Origin: Gloeopeniophorella convolvens
Lineage: Eukaryota > Basidiomycota > Agaricomycetes > Russulales
Direction: 5' to 3'
Length of the DNA stretch: 64,000 nt
Assembly (NCBI GenBank): GCA_022496205.1
Contig: WTXD01000057.1
Span: 100,889-164,888, forward strand
How positions within the stretch are numbered: position 1 is the stretch's first letter; every line of letters begins with the position of its first letter. Below are positions 44,717 through 56,936 of this stretch, piece by piece. A model generated the notes under the pieces. That model saw only the letters and a program-made list of their open reading frames with translations. It did not search any database and had not been told where the DNA came from. The translations under genes and the position numbers were made by a program.

Positions 44717-47700
44717 ATGGGAGATGCATGGCATACCCCGTTCCGCGCGGCGTCTCTCGCCTCGACGCCGTCAACCACCGCCGCCTCACGCCGCGCTTCT
44801 TTACGCCCACCTATCTTCAACCCCTACGACAGATTCACGCAGAACGAATTCGACTCGTGGATCGGCGACATAACTGGCCAGCTGAAGCGTGCACTTGGGC
44901 GCGAGCCGGAGCCAGAGCCGGAGCCTGCACCGCGCCACGGGAGCAACTGGCAGACAGTACCCGGTGACGTCGATGATGCTGGTGCCGCGGAGCAACGCGA
45001 CCCGTCGCCTGCGTCAACTGACGCACACGAGGACGAGAGCGTCTTTGAGGACTCCTTTGCCCACATTGCATCGCGCAAGGCCAAGGGCAAGGCGCGCGAC
45101 CCGCGCGAGGGCCCTGGCTTCGGCGTGCGCGATCAGCCGATTGAGCTGCTGTCTGACTCTGAGGAGGAAGAGGTCGCCGAGAACCTCGAGGGAGACCCTG
45201 GAAACTCGACACCCTCGGACGACACAGCGTCGGAAGACAGCTCTGAGGAGGAGGCCTACTCTGACTACGACCTGAGCGAAGAGGAGGACCCTGCACACCC
45301 GGCCGCAAGTACAAGTCAGGCGGTCATGGTCCTATCGGACGAAGTGTCTGGTGAAGATGAGGAAGTCGATGGATATTCCGGCGCTGAGAACGACGGCGTT
45401 CTTGAGGAAGACGAGGAAGGCGAGGAAGACGAGCTGCAACTCCCGCCCAACGGAGAGGTGGCCCGGGATGAGGATATAGACGAAGATGAGGGCTTCTATG
45501 GTACGGAAGAGAAAGAAGAGGATGGTACGTCTTGAATCAGCGTCTCTTTCGTCAACCACGAGCGGCGGGCCAACTGACGGCTGCAGGCTTCTCCGTCCCA
45601 ATCGACATTGTTACACCCATTGACGTCGAACTCCGTGATCCATGGGATGGACCTCGAAAGTTTGCCGAGGATTTCTACTCCGGCGGCGACAGGCTTGCTC
45701 CTGGCCTCACACCCAATCACCTCACTCCCTTAGAGCGCAGTCCTGCACCTGCCCTCGTGACGGATGTGCTATCTCCTTCCGCTGTTGGGCCGGAGGAAGA
45801 CACGCTCTCAATCACTCCGGGGGTCTTGTCTGAGGCAGCGACACCCCAACTGCGAAACGTGCTAGACGCAGATGAGGTCGAAGAATTGCCACGGTCTAGC
45901 ATCTCGCCTGCTGGGTCTGACGATGGCCAGCCGGATAATGACGAGCTGACTACTCAATCATATGGTATGCCTAGCGTTTCCTTTCGTGAATGCTTGCCGT
46001 CTTAAGCTTATTGTGACCATTCTTAGACGTCACGACACGTCTTGCCGACGAAGCCGACCGCGAATGGGATAGCAATGATGGTGATACAAGCGCCGTCAGA
46101 ACAGGAGCGAACGGACACAGAAATGCTGACCCCCCGCCACAACACCAGTCAGGTGCCAAAGTCAAGAGTTCTAGACAAGACCACGATGCCATATGGGTTC
46201 TTCCATCTGACGACTCGCAAGCCGACGCTGATGGTGACGAAGATGAGAGGTTTCTTGGCGCTGCACCCCTTGGCACCAGCGACCTTGACATCAGGGATCA
46301 TTGGGGGAATGCTGACGAGGATGAGGATGGTAGCGAAGCTTCTGAAGAGGACGATGAAATACAGGAGATCGTCCCAACTCAAGCTCTGGATGACGTCGCG
46401 GACGTCACGTTACGCGTGGATTCGTTCTCGGAAGCTGCAGGTGCTGATGATCTTAGTGGTGCATGCTTGTCTTTCCTGCAACTGCGTAGCATGAGCTCTG
46501 ATACTGCATTCTCCGCTCTAGATCCCAGGGTTGCCTTCACTGACCCTCTGACCGATATCTCGGCCTATCAGTTTGTCGAGTCGGACAGCTTTGGGGACCT
46601 CCCTGTATCCTCTCCCCCGTCAGCCGATGGCTCACCCAAACCTGAGGGGAGCATCAGCGCACCTGTGTTGGAACAACAACCTTCTATGGAGGAGTTCTTC
46701 GCTCAGCTCGAGAAGGAGGTCCTTGAAGAAGAGGCACAAGCTTCCACGTCATCTGCTGCGGTTCCCGAAGTTGAGGCAACGAAAGCTTGGGTGTCTCAAG
46801 CGCTGGAGAATATTCTGTCTGGCAACCTATCTGGCCCTGAAGACGTTCCGGACGAAGTTCTTGAAGAGGCGGCAACGCAATATCTTGTCGAGGAGACATC
46901 AGAAGTTGATGTTCTGTCCCTGGATGATGGTTTAGACGATGCGCGATCCATCCCGGCCATGGACGTCGTTGAATCTTTGTCGATCATCCAAACGTACGAA
47001 GTCGAAGAGCTCTCAACTGACGGGCGCCGGACGGAGGTACTTGCGCTGCGACTATACGCGCTTCCCAATGCTAACTAGTTCCAGGAACCCGACATCTCAC
47101 CAGAAGCAGTGATGGAGGAAGATGTCGCCACTGCCGTAGCACCTGAGGTCGTCGTCCGTCCTCCAACACCCGAACCTCCAGTTGTTTCTGCAGCGTCGGA
47201 ATCGGTTGCATCCCATGAAACCTTGCCCAAAGAGCAGTCTGATTCCAAGATCTCGAGCGCAGAGGCCCACGTCACAGCACTCATCTCGGAAGACATGCCT
47301 GTCCCCGCGCCCATCACCGCTGACCCTACCGTTCCGGATCCTGTCCCCGGTGACTCCACGCCTGCCTCTCCTGCCTCTCCCGTGTCTCTCGATTTCTCTA
47401 CAACCTCAAAACTTTCGGCTGTGCCTCCCGCCCTCTTGAGGGCGCTCGAGTTGGAAGGCTCCAGGTCGGACTCTAGTACTAGTGGGCTGTTCACGCCTGC
47501 ACAAAGGAGCGAAGATAGCACGCCGGTACCCTCAGAGGACGGCGCAGCAGTGCCCTCCGAAGGTGCGGCCGAAGCATCAGCAGTCCTCGAGGACGGCGAA
47601 GTCCAGGATGAACCCGCAGCTCCAATGTCTCCACAGGCCGAGGAGGGCCCCCCGTCCGTTGAACATTCCACCTTGGTCAACGAGGAAGGCAGTACCGCCG

Positions 47701-49892
47701 ACGAAAGAAACTCCGCTTCGCATGACGATCTGCCAGACCTCGTGCTCCCCGATGGCGCAGACGATGACGCAGACGAGATCGGTGCCGCCGCAGATGACGA
47801 CGATGATATCGCCTCGACGCCGCGGGGTGGGTCAGTTGAGCCGACCGTCTCCGAGTCTCCGATCGAGGAGGTGAAGGATATAACCTTGCCCGTCGAAGCC
47901 GCCGCCGAAGCTCTGCCCAAGGAACCAGGCCAGCCGGTTGACATCCCGGTCACCGTCGATGAGGAGCACGCTCACAGCATCGTCGAGGGTGACGAGGATG
48001 CTGATGGCGAGGTCGATCCTGATTATTCTCCTGCCGAGAGCGCCGAGAGTGTCGACAAGGAGGACCCATTCCAGTTCATGGGCAGCAAAAGCAAGGTCGC
48101 GCCTGGCGAGGTGGGGAATGATGAACCCGAGTCCGCAGAGGTCAGCCCGGATCCGGAGGTATCTCCAGCCACGTAAGTTCGCCCAGGTCTGAAGCCACTG
48201 CGTCGCTGAACCGAACTCTCGTTTAGGCCTACTGTCGATGCCGCTCCGAGAGAGGAAGAGCCCGAGGCGGCCGAGAGGGAGCCCGAAGTCGTGCCCAACA
48301 ACGCTACTCCCGCAGCGCAGGATGAGCCAGCACCTGCGGAGGAGGCTGTCCCGGATAAAAAGGAGCCTGAAAGCCCCGTAGAAGCAGAAACCAAGGCAGA
48401 CGACGAGGAGGAAGCTCCGACTCGGAATCTCAAGCGTAAATGGAGAGATCCCAACCCTGCCCCAGCTCGTGTCACTCGATCACAATCTGGCGTTGTTGCG
48501 AAAGGACCCGGGAAAAAGGGCAAAACTTCATCTCGGAAGAAGGCGCCAGCGTCGAAGAAGGGCAAGCCAGACTCCTCCGCACCCGCGGGCGATGGCGACG
48601 GCGATTCCATCGACGATGGTGCTAGCGAATCTGCATCCGTGAGCTCGGGTGCGAGCACTGTGTACCGCCTACTGGCCTCTGCGTCTCGCGCAGGGTCTGT
48701 CGCTTCGACCGTCTCCGGCGACTCGCCTTCTACGTTCGCTTCCCCGATAGCGAGCCGCTCGAGACCGATACCCTCCCTCATCCACTCCCACGGCTTCTTG
48801 CACCATCATCATGGTGCTCCTCCGCCGCCGCCGCCGCCGCCGCCGCCGCTCGTCATACCTTCCACAAGCAACGGCCAACAGAGCGCTCCGAAATCAGCCA
48901 GAACGGAGGCGCACTCGCCTGTGACCACCTCCGAGCCTTCCACCCCGTCTCTAAAGCGCGCCCCAAATGTCAACTCCCCTGTGACGCGCTCCAACTGTCG
49001 TTTCCATAAAATCAGTCTGCCACGCGAGGAAGATGGGCCACGCGTCTTCTTCATCGTACCGGGCTGCTCCCTCGGCGACGGCGAGCTTATGGAAGAGGAA
49101 GAGATCAAGGACGAGGGCTTCTCAACAAACGAAGACCACATGCGCATGATCTCGAACGTCGAAGCGCTCGAGCTCAACCCATACCTAATCGGCGTCGTGC
49201 GCCAGCTCGTCGGTGTCGACCTCCTCCGCGAACAGCAGGAAATCTTCTACCTCCCTACCGAAGGTGAGAAGGTCAGGCGCCGCCGCCGCAAAGGCGCTGG
49301 CGCCATCGAGAGCCTGCGCCAACTGCACCGCCAGTCGATCTCGAGTGCGCGCCCAGTGCTCGCGCGCGAGGGCTCGCCGCGGCCGTCGGAGGCCTCACGC
49401 GGGGATGCCGGCTCGGTGCGCGGGGAGAACGGCGCGCATACGGACAACGAAGGCAGCGCGCTGAGCAACCTCAACGGCGACGGCGAGGACGACCGCAGCG
49501 AGCGGCCCGCCAAGCGGCGCAAGCGCTCCGCCGATGCAGAGGAGGGCACGTCCCCTGCGGCCGCCTCGGCCGACGGGACGCAGGACGCGTCTGCGAGGCC
49601 AGGCTCTGCTGCGCCGGAAGAGAAGCAGCCGACGGCCAGCAGCCTGCCACCGGTCGTGCGGCGCAGCAAGCGCAAGGCGCTCAATCCGGACGCTGCGGCG
49701 TACAAGCCAGGCCAAGACGACGCGGAGGAGGAGGAGGAGGAAGTGGAGACGCGGACGCGGCGGGGGACGCGCAAGGGGACGAAGCGCAGCCGCACGATGG
49801 AGGAGACGCTGCAGAGCGCACCGAAAGCGAAACGGACGCGTCTGCGCAAGACTGCTTCTGCCGTCGCAGCTGCAGGCGCGGCAGACTCGTAG
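44717..49892 (+). CDS. Large acidic, largely disordered protein with unrecognised C-terminal domain
   Basis: The start is MGDAWHTPFRAASLASTP at 44717. A short ordered N-terminal motif follows (FNPYDRFTQNEFDSWIGDIT), then about 1,000 residues dominated by Glu, Asp, Ser and Pro (LLSDSEEEEVAENLEGD and many like it). Exons are joined by short introns near 45524, 45965, 46460, 47036 and 48174. Near the C-terminus is an ordered block: NSPVTRSNCRFHKISLPRE, VFFIVPGCSLGDGELMEEEE, NVEALELNPYLIGVVRQLVG, LLREQQEIFYLPTEGEKVRR. Basic nuclear-localisation-like stretches precede and follow it (LKRKWRD; RPAKRRKRSADAE; KRTRLRK). The shape suggests a nuclear scaffold or chromatin factor, but I recognise no family. 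A poly-His/poly-Pro run lies near 48790-48850. The stop is at 49890-49892. Confidence 0.8.
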
Positions 49893-51514
49893 AACCAATG
49901 CTTGCCTTTTTTCACGTGTTTTCCTTCCTTTGAGCTTACTGATGCTATATTTGTGCCTCGTACATCTGTATTTTTACTACACATCTCGTAATCCGCGCGA
50001 CTATATCGTACGCACCCCCTCTATACCGTGTGTTTTCCGCATTGTTGCGTTCTGGAATTTGTGATAGATCGTAAGGCGAAGACCCAGGCTGCAACAATGT
50101 TCCGAGGTCGCCGGACGATCGATGCTGCGGGACGAAGACGGTACCTGCTCGGCGAGATGGTGCACCACAGCGGCCCCGGTGCGGTAATCCTCACCGCGTC
50201 ACCGCGGTTATGATAAGGAGGGGATGAGGTGAGCACCGAGTGTGCTTCCCACTGAAGTTGTCGGTGGGGGCGGCAAGTGCGGTAGCTAATTCGGCGCGAA
50301 CTCCCTCGGAACTGCCCTATTATCACCTGAGGTTCTGGCTCGACCATCGGGAAATCAGCAATTAGGGAGGGCCCTGGCACGTTATCATGGACGTTGACAC
50401 GATGGGCGGCAATATCGAGCCCAGAACGAGCCTCCGCAGCGCGCGGCAGCGCGCATGCAAGCAAAGCCAAGTAAGAGATACAGCTGCCTTATTCGGTTCT
50501 ATTCTGAGGCGGGCGACCGTGCAACGGTGTGGGGTTGCAGCGGGGAAGTCGTTGGCAGTGAAATGACGTCTGCCGCCATCCCCACCATTCTCGACGCGGT
50601 GGTTAGACGGAACCAGTGACGTAGAAAACGCTTGTCTATCGGCCCGCGGCAGTGCGCGCAGGGGAGAGGGGCCTGCGGGCAAAACAGACGTCGTTTTATC
50701 CGCGTATATGCCGAGTTTTCGTAGAGCCCCGCGGCGGCGGGGGGGCCGTAAGGCACCGAGGCACTGTCAACTGGACATGGCGTCGTGCCGCAGAGGCATT
50801 ATCTGATCCACCGACGGGTTCCCTTCGCGGCGCTCGGAGGGATGCTGTCAACGCGCGTGTACCCAATCGAGAACGCCGTCGACGGGGCCGCAGGGCAACG
50901 TGGAACTTGGCAGGCTCTCCCGATCGCGGGGTGCATGTTCTGGGGGGTGCAGCGGGTGCAGCAAGCGCTGAGCAGGAGTATTTGTGAGCGCGCTGGGGCG
51001 TGCTGGCCACGGGCAGTTTTTTCGGCCGGCATTAGGTTGAAGAAGATGCTGGGCGCGAGAAGAAAAAGGCGTGCTGACATGCAGCGGAGCCAATATTCTG
51101 CGAACTACGAGGCCTTCCTAATCGGGGCGTGTGCAGCCCCTTGCGGTGCTCTTTACTGCACGTTTGTCGCACGGCCGCGTCGCCTAGATCTTTTTCTGTG
51201 TGAACGCCCGGGTGCCATGCCTTGGCCGTGCTTCTCTAGGCTGTTCGGGTGGTACAAGATGCTAGGCTTAAGTCTAACCGGTTCTCCCAGGCTTCTCCTC
51301 GCAGGCTCTTCGGAATGAACACACCCACTCAAACACCTCGGATTTTCTCTGGAGCTCCCACCGTCATCGTCACGTTTCCAGGATGGGTGAGCTCGCCCTG
51401 GGCACTTAACTGATATGCGCTCAATGCAGCTGAACCATCGCCGCACCCTCCGCTCAGTCCCTCCGCGATTCCCTGACCCGAGCGCTCACCCAGAATCCCG
51501 CCTCGCCCGTCGTC
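49893..51514. other. 1.6-kb intergenic region, nothing recognised
   Basis: 3' flank of the acidic gene and promoter region of the TmpA-like gene, both plus strand. Several open frames of 60-180 codons occur around 50000-51320 on both strands, without family motifs or a typical fungal intron/exon pattern. Confidence 0.45.
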
Positions 51515-53699
51515 ATGTCTCAGCCCGCCACCATCGGTGACCCAGAGAAGGGTACTATAGCGCACGTAGAGATCGTCGCGCCGTCTCCGCCGGACTCCCT
51601 GAGCGAGAAGACGGGTGGGAAACCGTTGAGCACGAGCGTCTCTGTGACTCTGCTCCCCGCGCTCTCCACATCGCAGACGACCAAGCCCAAGCCACCGCGA
51701 AAGAGAGCTTCGCGATGGGTACGCTTTCAGCTGTGGTTCAACACGTATCGGTGCGTGCTCCTGGGTTGGTGCCAATAAGCCCCCATGTCGACTCTCGCTA
51801 TCAGAAAATTCTTCACCGTGGTTGTATCAGTAAATTTTGTGGGGCTCCTCCTTGCAATCCTCAACGTGTGGCATTATCCTCGAAAGTACACCGGCGCGCT
51901 GGTCTTGGGCAACCTTCTAACAGCAATCCTCATGCGTAATGAACTGTTCGGACGTCTTCTGTATCTACTAGTCAATAAATTATTCGCCAAGGTGCGTGGG
52001 ACGCGCTGCTGACTCACGAACGGTGTCTCAAGGCCTTTGATGTTGTAGTGGACCCCATTGTGGTTCCGTCTTGGCTGTACTTCTGCGCTTCAGCATCTCG
52101 GCGGGATCCATTCTGGATGCGCGGCGTCTGGCTTTGCGTGGCTCATCTTCCGCGTCACCTTGATATTCATCAACCACAAGAACAACCACGACGCGGTACT
52201 AGTCACTGGCGTAGTGACGAACCTCGCCGTCGCGATAAGCATCTGTAGCGCGTTCCCCTGGGTCCGGAATACGCACCACAAGTACGTCCCTGCCCTTATC
52301 TATCCTGACGCATCAGTGAATCGTCCGCGCAGCGTCTTCGAGCGGCATCATCGGTTTATCGGTTGGGTTGGGCTCTTATCGAGTAGGTGTTGGGCGGCAT
52401 CGTCAGGGACCAGGGGTTTCTGACGTCCCGCGTCAGCATGGATTTTCGTGGTTCTGGGAGACAGTTACGACCTCGAGACGCACAGCTGGAACCCCAACGG
52501 CATCACCATCCTTCACCAGCAAGACTTCTGGTTCTGCTTCGGCATGACCATCTTGTAAGAAAACCCACTCGATGCGGCTGAGAAAGTGGGACTGACCGCG
52601 CACCGTCCGTCGTAGCATCCTGATCCCCTGGTTTACCGTCCGCGAAGTCAAGGTGGACATCGAAGTGGTGAGTGTTCCCAGCCGAGCCGCGCCCGAAACT
52701 GGGTCCTCAAGGCTCGCTCCGCAGCCCTCTCCGAAGGTCGCGATCGTCCGTTTCGAGCGGGGCATGCAGCAGGGCCTCCTCGCGCGCATATCGCGCTCCT
52801 CCGTCATGGAGTACCACGCCTTCGGCATCATCTCGTGCGCCGTCCGTTCCCCCCGCGCCTTCCCCCCGCGCTGACCGCGCCCGCACAGGGAAGGCACGCA
52901 CGCGAAGTACCACTACCTGATCTGCGGCGTGCAGGGCGACTTTACGCGCGGGCTCGTACTCGACCCGCCGACGCACCTGTGGACACGGCAGCTGAAGGTG
53001 AGTCATCCGCCCCCGGCCCAAGGATCTGGGACGGCACTCACCAAACCCACGCCCGCGCGCCACACAGTTCGCAGGCGTCTCCAACACGTCGACGCTGTAC
53101 CACCGCGGCATCCGCGTCTGCACCGGCACCGGCATCGGCGCCGCGCTCTCGACCTGTCTCCAGGTACGCCCATCTGCCCGCTCGCGCGCGATAACGGCGC
53201 ACATAGCTGACGCGCCGCGCGCAGAGCCCCGACTGGTGAGAACGCCCCGCGCGCGCGCGCTCGCAGGGCCCCAGCTCACGCGGCACAGGTACCTGATCTG
53301 GATAGGCTCCGAGCAGGAGAAGACGTTCGGGCCCACCATCTCGGGGCTCATCCGGCGGCACATAGGCCCCGAGCGCATGACGCTCTGGGACTCGAAGCAG
53401 CGCGGTGCGTCGCCCGTCCCGCCTTGCTCGTCTGCGCGTGTGGGCTTAGTGCGGTGTGTGTGCGCGCGTGCAGGCGGGCGCCCGGACGTGATGAGGCTCG
53501 TGCGGGAGGTGTACGCCTCGTGGCGCGCGGAGGTCGTGTTCATCACGTCGAACTTCCAGGGAAACCAGGAGCTCATGGAGGGCTGCAAGGAGGCCGGTAT
53601 CCCCGCTTTCGTATGTGTTCTGCCTTGCTCTGTGCGCCGGCTCGCCCCGTGGGGCCCCGCTGATCGATGGTGCGCCAGGGCACGCTGTGGGACTTCTAA
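51515..53699 (+). CDS. TmpA-like multi-pass membrane protein with flavoreductase-like C-terminal part
   Basis: Integral membrane protein of the fungal TmpA/ferric-reductase-like group, often auto-annotated in mushrooms as 'NRPS 12-like'. The start is MSQPATIGDPEKGTIAHVEI at 51515, with a cytosolic Pro/Lys-rich N-terminus. About six membrane segments follow: VVVSVNFVGLLLAILNVWHY, LGNLLTAILMRNELFGRLLY, FAWLIFRVTLIFINH, LVTGVVTNLAVAISICSAF, FIGWVGLLS...WIFVVLGDSYD and FWFCFGMTIL...ILIPWFTVR. Then come a soluble part with HAFGIISEGTHAKYHYLICG and TRGLVLDPPTHLWTRQLK, a reductase-like pocket (TGTGIGAALSTCLQ; WYLIWIGSEQEKTFGPTISG) and the end NFQGNQELMEGCKEAGIPAF then GTLWDF. Nine or more short introns; the frames join without breaks. 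In Aspergillus TmpA influences conidiation. The substrate here is unknown. Confidence 0.75.
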
Positions 53700-54453
53700 T
53701 GGAAGAAAGAAGGACGCGCGATGGCGCCAGGCTTGGCTTCCCCCGCACGGTTTCGCCGCTTCTTCCCCCTGCTCCTCTCCTCGTTTTTCCTTTCGTCGTT
53801 TCTCCTGCATTTCTATTCCTCGCTTATTCTGTCGTCCTTGCGATTTCTCTGTGTTTTTATTGTTGGATAAGCACTGTACCTTATTCGAAGATGCCTGCGC
53901 AATGCCATGTATACCTTGGACGCTGCATTGTCAGATATCAGGTAGAACGCTCAACACGTGCGCCGGGCGGCGCGCCGCGTAGCCGACATTGGCCCGACGG
54001 TTGCCTGATGCGGCGCAGTGGCGCGCCTCGCAGTAAACCCGGCGCGTTGCGGGCAGGCTTCTCTCCGCGGAGCGGGGGCGTGACCCCACAGGAGCGCACG
54101 CCAGGGACGCGCAGGACGCACTGGACTGCGTCTCAACGGTACTGGGCCGTGCGCAGACACGATAACGCGTGAAGTTTGAGCAGGACGCCACCTGTGGCGC
54201 GCACGCGCATCGCTGGCCGTCGTGTGAGGCACGCACTATGTCTGTGGGACGGGGCTGTCAATCCGGGCTTAGACCTTGGGAGCGTGGGGAAACAGAGGCG
54301 TGTTCATTGAGAAATGGTTTCTCATTCTCGATATGGACGCCCGGATCAATCTACACACGGGGGCATGTAACTTTCTAGAGCAGCGTGAGGAAATCGCCGA
54401 TGTGGCAAGACGAGGGCAAGGCTTCTGTGGCGGGTGTGGCCTTGGCAAGCCGC
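53700..54453. other. Convergent intergenic region
   Basis: 3' flanks of the TmpA-like gene (+) and REX2 (-). T/C-rich stretch at about 53750-53860, which may belong to the 3' UTR. No gene recognised. Confidence 0.5.
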
Positions 54454-55602
54454 TTATCGCTTCACGGCGGCATAGGCCTCGGGCGAAACGAAGATGTTCT
54501 CTCGGTACCATTTGAGCTCTGCGCGTGAATCAGAGGCATATATATGAGCGATGCATGGAAGAGGCCGACCTTCAATCGAGCCTCGAATGTCGTCGAGTGC
54601 TCTGGACGCCGGCGGGTGCATTAGAAAGGGTTCTCTCGACATCGCCATCCGAGCACGCACCGATGTTTTGTCTCGCGCCTGAAGACGGTGTCGGGAAGCG
54701 GCCGGCGGGGGTACCACCTGCGGTGCAGTTCCTGCGGATGAATTGTCAGCCGGGATTTTGACGCGCCAGGGCTTCTCACACCTTGATGGATGAAACGTCT
54801 AACGTGCGTAAGCCCGGCGTAAAGTAGAGCAGGGAGTATGACCAGAACACACACCAACGATACTGCGGGGTTTGATTAAGAATAGGTGGCTAGGTCAGCC
54901 CATGCGCGAAGAAGAGACAGGTGGTGCAGAGACCGGTAGTGGAGCCACTCGACGATCTTGGGCATGTCCTTTGCCAAGAACGCGCGATCTGCGTGCACAG
55001 AGTTTCCTGCGAGCATCGCGCTGCGTTCTTGGGGGACCCACTTCTTGATGTACTGGAGCACTTCCTCCTGCACCGCTTCGGTCGTGTGCTTCGACTCGAG
55101 ACACGCAGAAGTCAAGCCGGACTAAATGACGGTGAGAGAAATTGGGAACCTGCGGGCTAGTGCTGCGGGAGTGTACTCACGGCTCCGTGCTGCTTCACAC
55201 ACCATTCGTTCATGCTGTTACATTCTCAGCATCACAGCGCCACGCTCGGCAATCGAAGCTTTCGAACTTATCCAGAACCTGTTTCTCAGTCCGGATCACG
55301 AACTCCAGACCGTCATCCATCACGTCCAAATTGCCATTGGTGATGAGGACCTGACGAGATCGGTGAGAAGCGGGAGCCTTGCCGTTCACGCCAAGGCGAC
55401 TCACCGCGATCTCCAAGATGCGGTCGTTCTGGTAGTCGAGGCCAGTCATTTCGCAGTCTATCCAGACGAGAGGGCCATCATAGAAGGACATGGGGCCGAT
55501 GTATGTATTAGCGGACATTTTTCTAGACCAGACCAGGGGGCGAAAGGAGCGTGGGTGTAAGTGACCAGCTCTGAGCTGAAAGAGTCGGAGAGGAAGGAAC
55601 AT
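54454..55602 (-). CDS. REX2: Mitochondrial oligoribonuclease (3'-5' RNA exonuclease, DEDDh)
   Basis: Degrades short RNA oligonucleotides to mononucleotides in mitochondria. From the ATG at 55602 a 28-residue extension rich in Arg and Leu without acidic residues (MFLPLRLFQLRAGHLHPRSF) looks like a mitochondrial presequence; a second ATG at 55518 (MSANTYIGPMSFYDG) would give a shorter form. Catalytic motifs: LVWIDCEMTGLDYQNDRILE (Asp and Glu of Exo I), MNEWCVKQHGASGL, AMLAGNSVHADRAFLAKDMP (Exo II Asp), RRWYPRRPL and HRALDDIRGSIEELKWYREN (Exo III His and Asp), ending FVSPEAYAAVKR. The length fits Orn/REX2 plus a presequence. Its start lies only 124 bases from that of the divergent mitoribosomal gene. 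The frames are intact. Confidence 0.93.
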
Positions 55603-55726
55603 GCCACTGCGCTCTGACCCTAACCCGAGCATCGGGGCGACGGTATCCGGGGGTCTCTGAGCAACCGCGAGCAAGTCCGGCCGTGTTTTGACTTGTTCGC
55701 TCAGCCTCGTTCGCTGCTCGCCGTTC
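55603..55726. promoter_or_regulatory. 124-bp bidirectional promoter of REX2 and RNase III-fold mitoribosomal gene
   Basis: Only 124 bases separate the two divergent ATGs (55602 on minus, 55727 on plus), so 5' UTRs and core promoters must share or overlap this stretch. Both products carry mitochondrial presequences, which fits co-regulation. No TATA box seen. Confidence 0.6.
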
Positions 55727-56658
55727 ATGTCGCGCGCTGTCTCCTCTCTCCGTTTTGCCAATGCGTTGCGCTCGACGCGCTCGACAGCACCAAGAACAAC
55801 TCTGCACGCAGGTATGTCGCCTGTTTTACCCAGCGGAACCGCGCGGAGCTCATGCCAGCAGTTGCCTCGGTGCGGCGGCTGCACGTCCACCGGGATGCGC
55901 AGACGGCCTCTGCTCCCCTCCCTCACCACCCAGGAGCGGAAAGAGGGGCAAGACTCGCCTCGACAAGCCCCGCAGCACTCGGCGAGGCCGCCGCGAAGCA
56001 CCTCAGCACGACCCTCGCGCCGCTCGACTTTCCTCCCGCGCTGGCGCAGCGCCTCCTCACGCACCTGAGCCACCGCGACGCCGTCATCGGCCATAACGCG
56101 CGCTTCGCCTTCCTCGGTGAGTCCACGCGCCGCTCCCCCGCCGCCCACTTTGCGCGTTCTGAGCGCGCCCACGCAGGCCGGCGCGCGATGGAGGCGTACC
56201 TCCTGCTCTTCCTGCAGGGCCTGCCCGCCGCGGCGGACCACGACCATGCGCGCATCGCCGCGCGCGTGCTGCACACGCACTTGCTCGGCGAACACGTTGC
56301 GCCGCAGTGGGGCCTGCGCGACGCGATGCGCTATGTCGTGCCGCACGGGGTGGTATCCGGGCTGGACGACCACGCCACGGGCGTGCACAAGATCACGGGC
56401 ACGGGCGTCGAAGGTGTTGTTGGGGGCGTGTCTCACCAATTCGTGCGTGCATCTTTTCCTGTTGCGTGTGTGTGGACAGGGAGCTGAATGGCGCCGCAGG
56501 GAGGGAGCGTCGCGCATCGGCTGTTCCACACGCGCGTCCTGCCTCGTCTGCTCCTCCCTGGCTCGCCGTTCGGCCTCCCGGACGTGCTGCACACCGAGGC
56601 GCTCAAGGTGGCAGAGCGCTATGGCGGTGTGGATGGCCCGCTGCTGCGAAGTCCATAG
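55727..56658 (+). CDS. RNase III-fold mitochondrial ribosomal protein (mL57/MRPL15-like, or mL44)
   Basis: The predicted start at 55727 (MSRAVSSLRFANALRSTRST) is a typical Arg/Ser-rich presequence. Splicing at CACGCAG/gtatgt to ccag/CAGTT continues AVASVRRLHVHRDAQTAS. The body resembles the RNase III-like fold of mitochondrial large-subunit proteins: LGEAAAKHLSTTLAPLDFPP, LAQRLLTHLSHRDAVIGHNA, RFAFLG/RRAMEAYLLLFLQG, LHTHLLGEHVAPQWGLRDAM, HKITGTGVEGVVGGVSHQFG, GSVAHRLFHTRVLPRLLL and the end VAERYGGVDGPLLRSP. The acidic catalytic residues of true RNase III are not evident, consistent with a structural ribosomal role. Introns lie near 55811-55858, 56116-56176 and 56442-56500. mL57 is my preferred call; mL44 is the alternative. 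Confidence 0.72.
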
Positions 56659-56936
56659 ACATCTCATGTTGATTTACTATGCTATATCAAAAGTACACCT
56701 GGATGGCTGCTTGGTAATATATTCAGTGAGTCCCGCTTCGGTGGTCGGTAGATGGTTAAGTAGTATCTGACGGCCGCGACAGCTCTCCTTACATAGAACG
56801 TTCTCCACCCACTAGAACTGCGAGGTGTGCTCGAGAGTGAATGTTGTGACCACGGCGCCGGCATTATGAGCTCGAAGAGGCATTATATCAAACGGCCTAA
56901 TACACACAAACCCGCACCCGCACGTCTACCCCGCGC

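Noticed and set aside
50785..51318. Plus-strand open frame of 177 codons before the TmpA-like gene
   Set aside because: No recognisable motif, composition like flanking non-coding sequence, and it overlaps comparable open frames on the other strand.
55603..56667. Long minus-strand frame extending REX2 upstream to about 56667
   Set aside because: This extension is antisense to the mitoribosomal gene and has no conserved motif. The ATG at 55602 gives a good presequence and is the better start.
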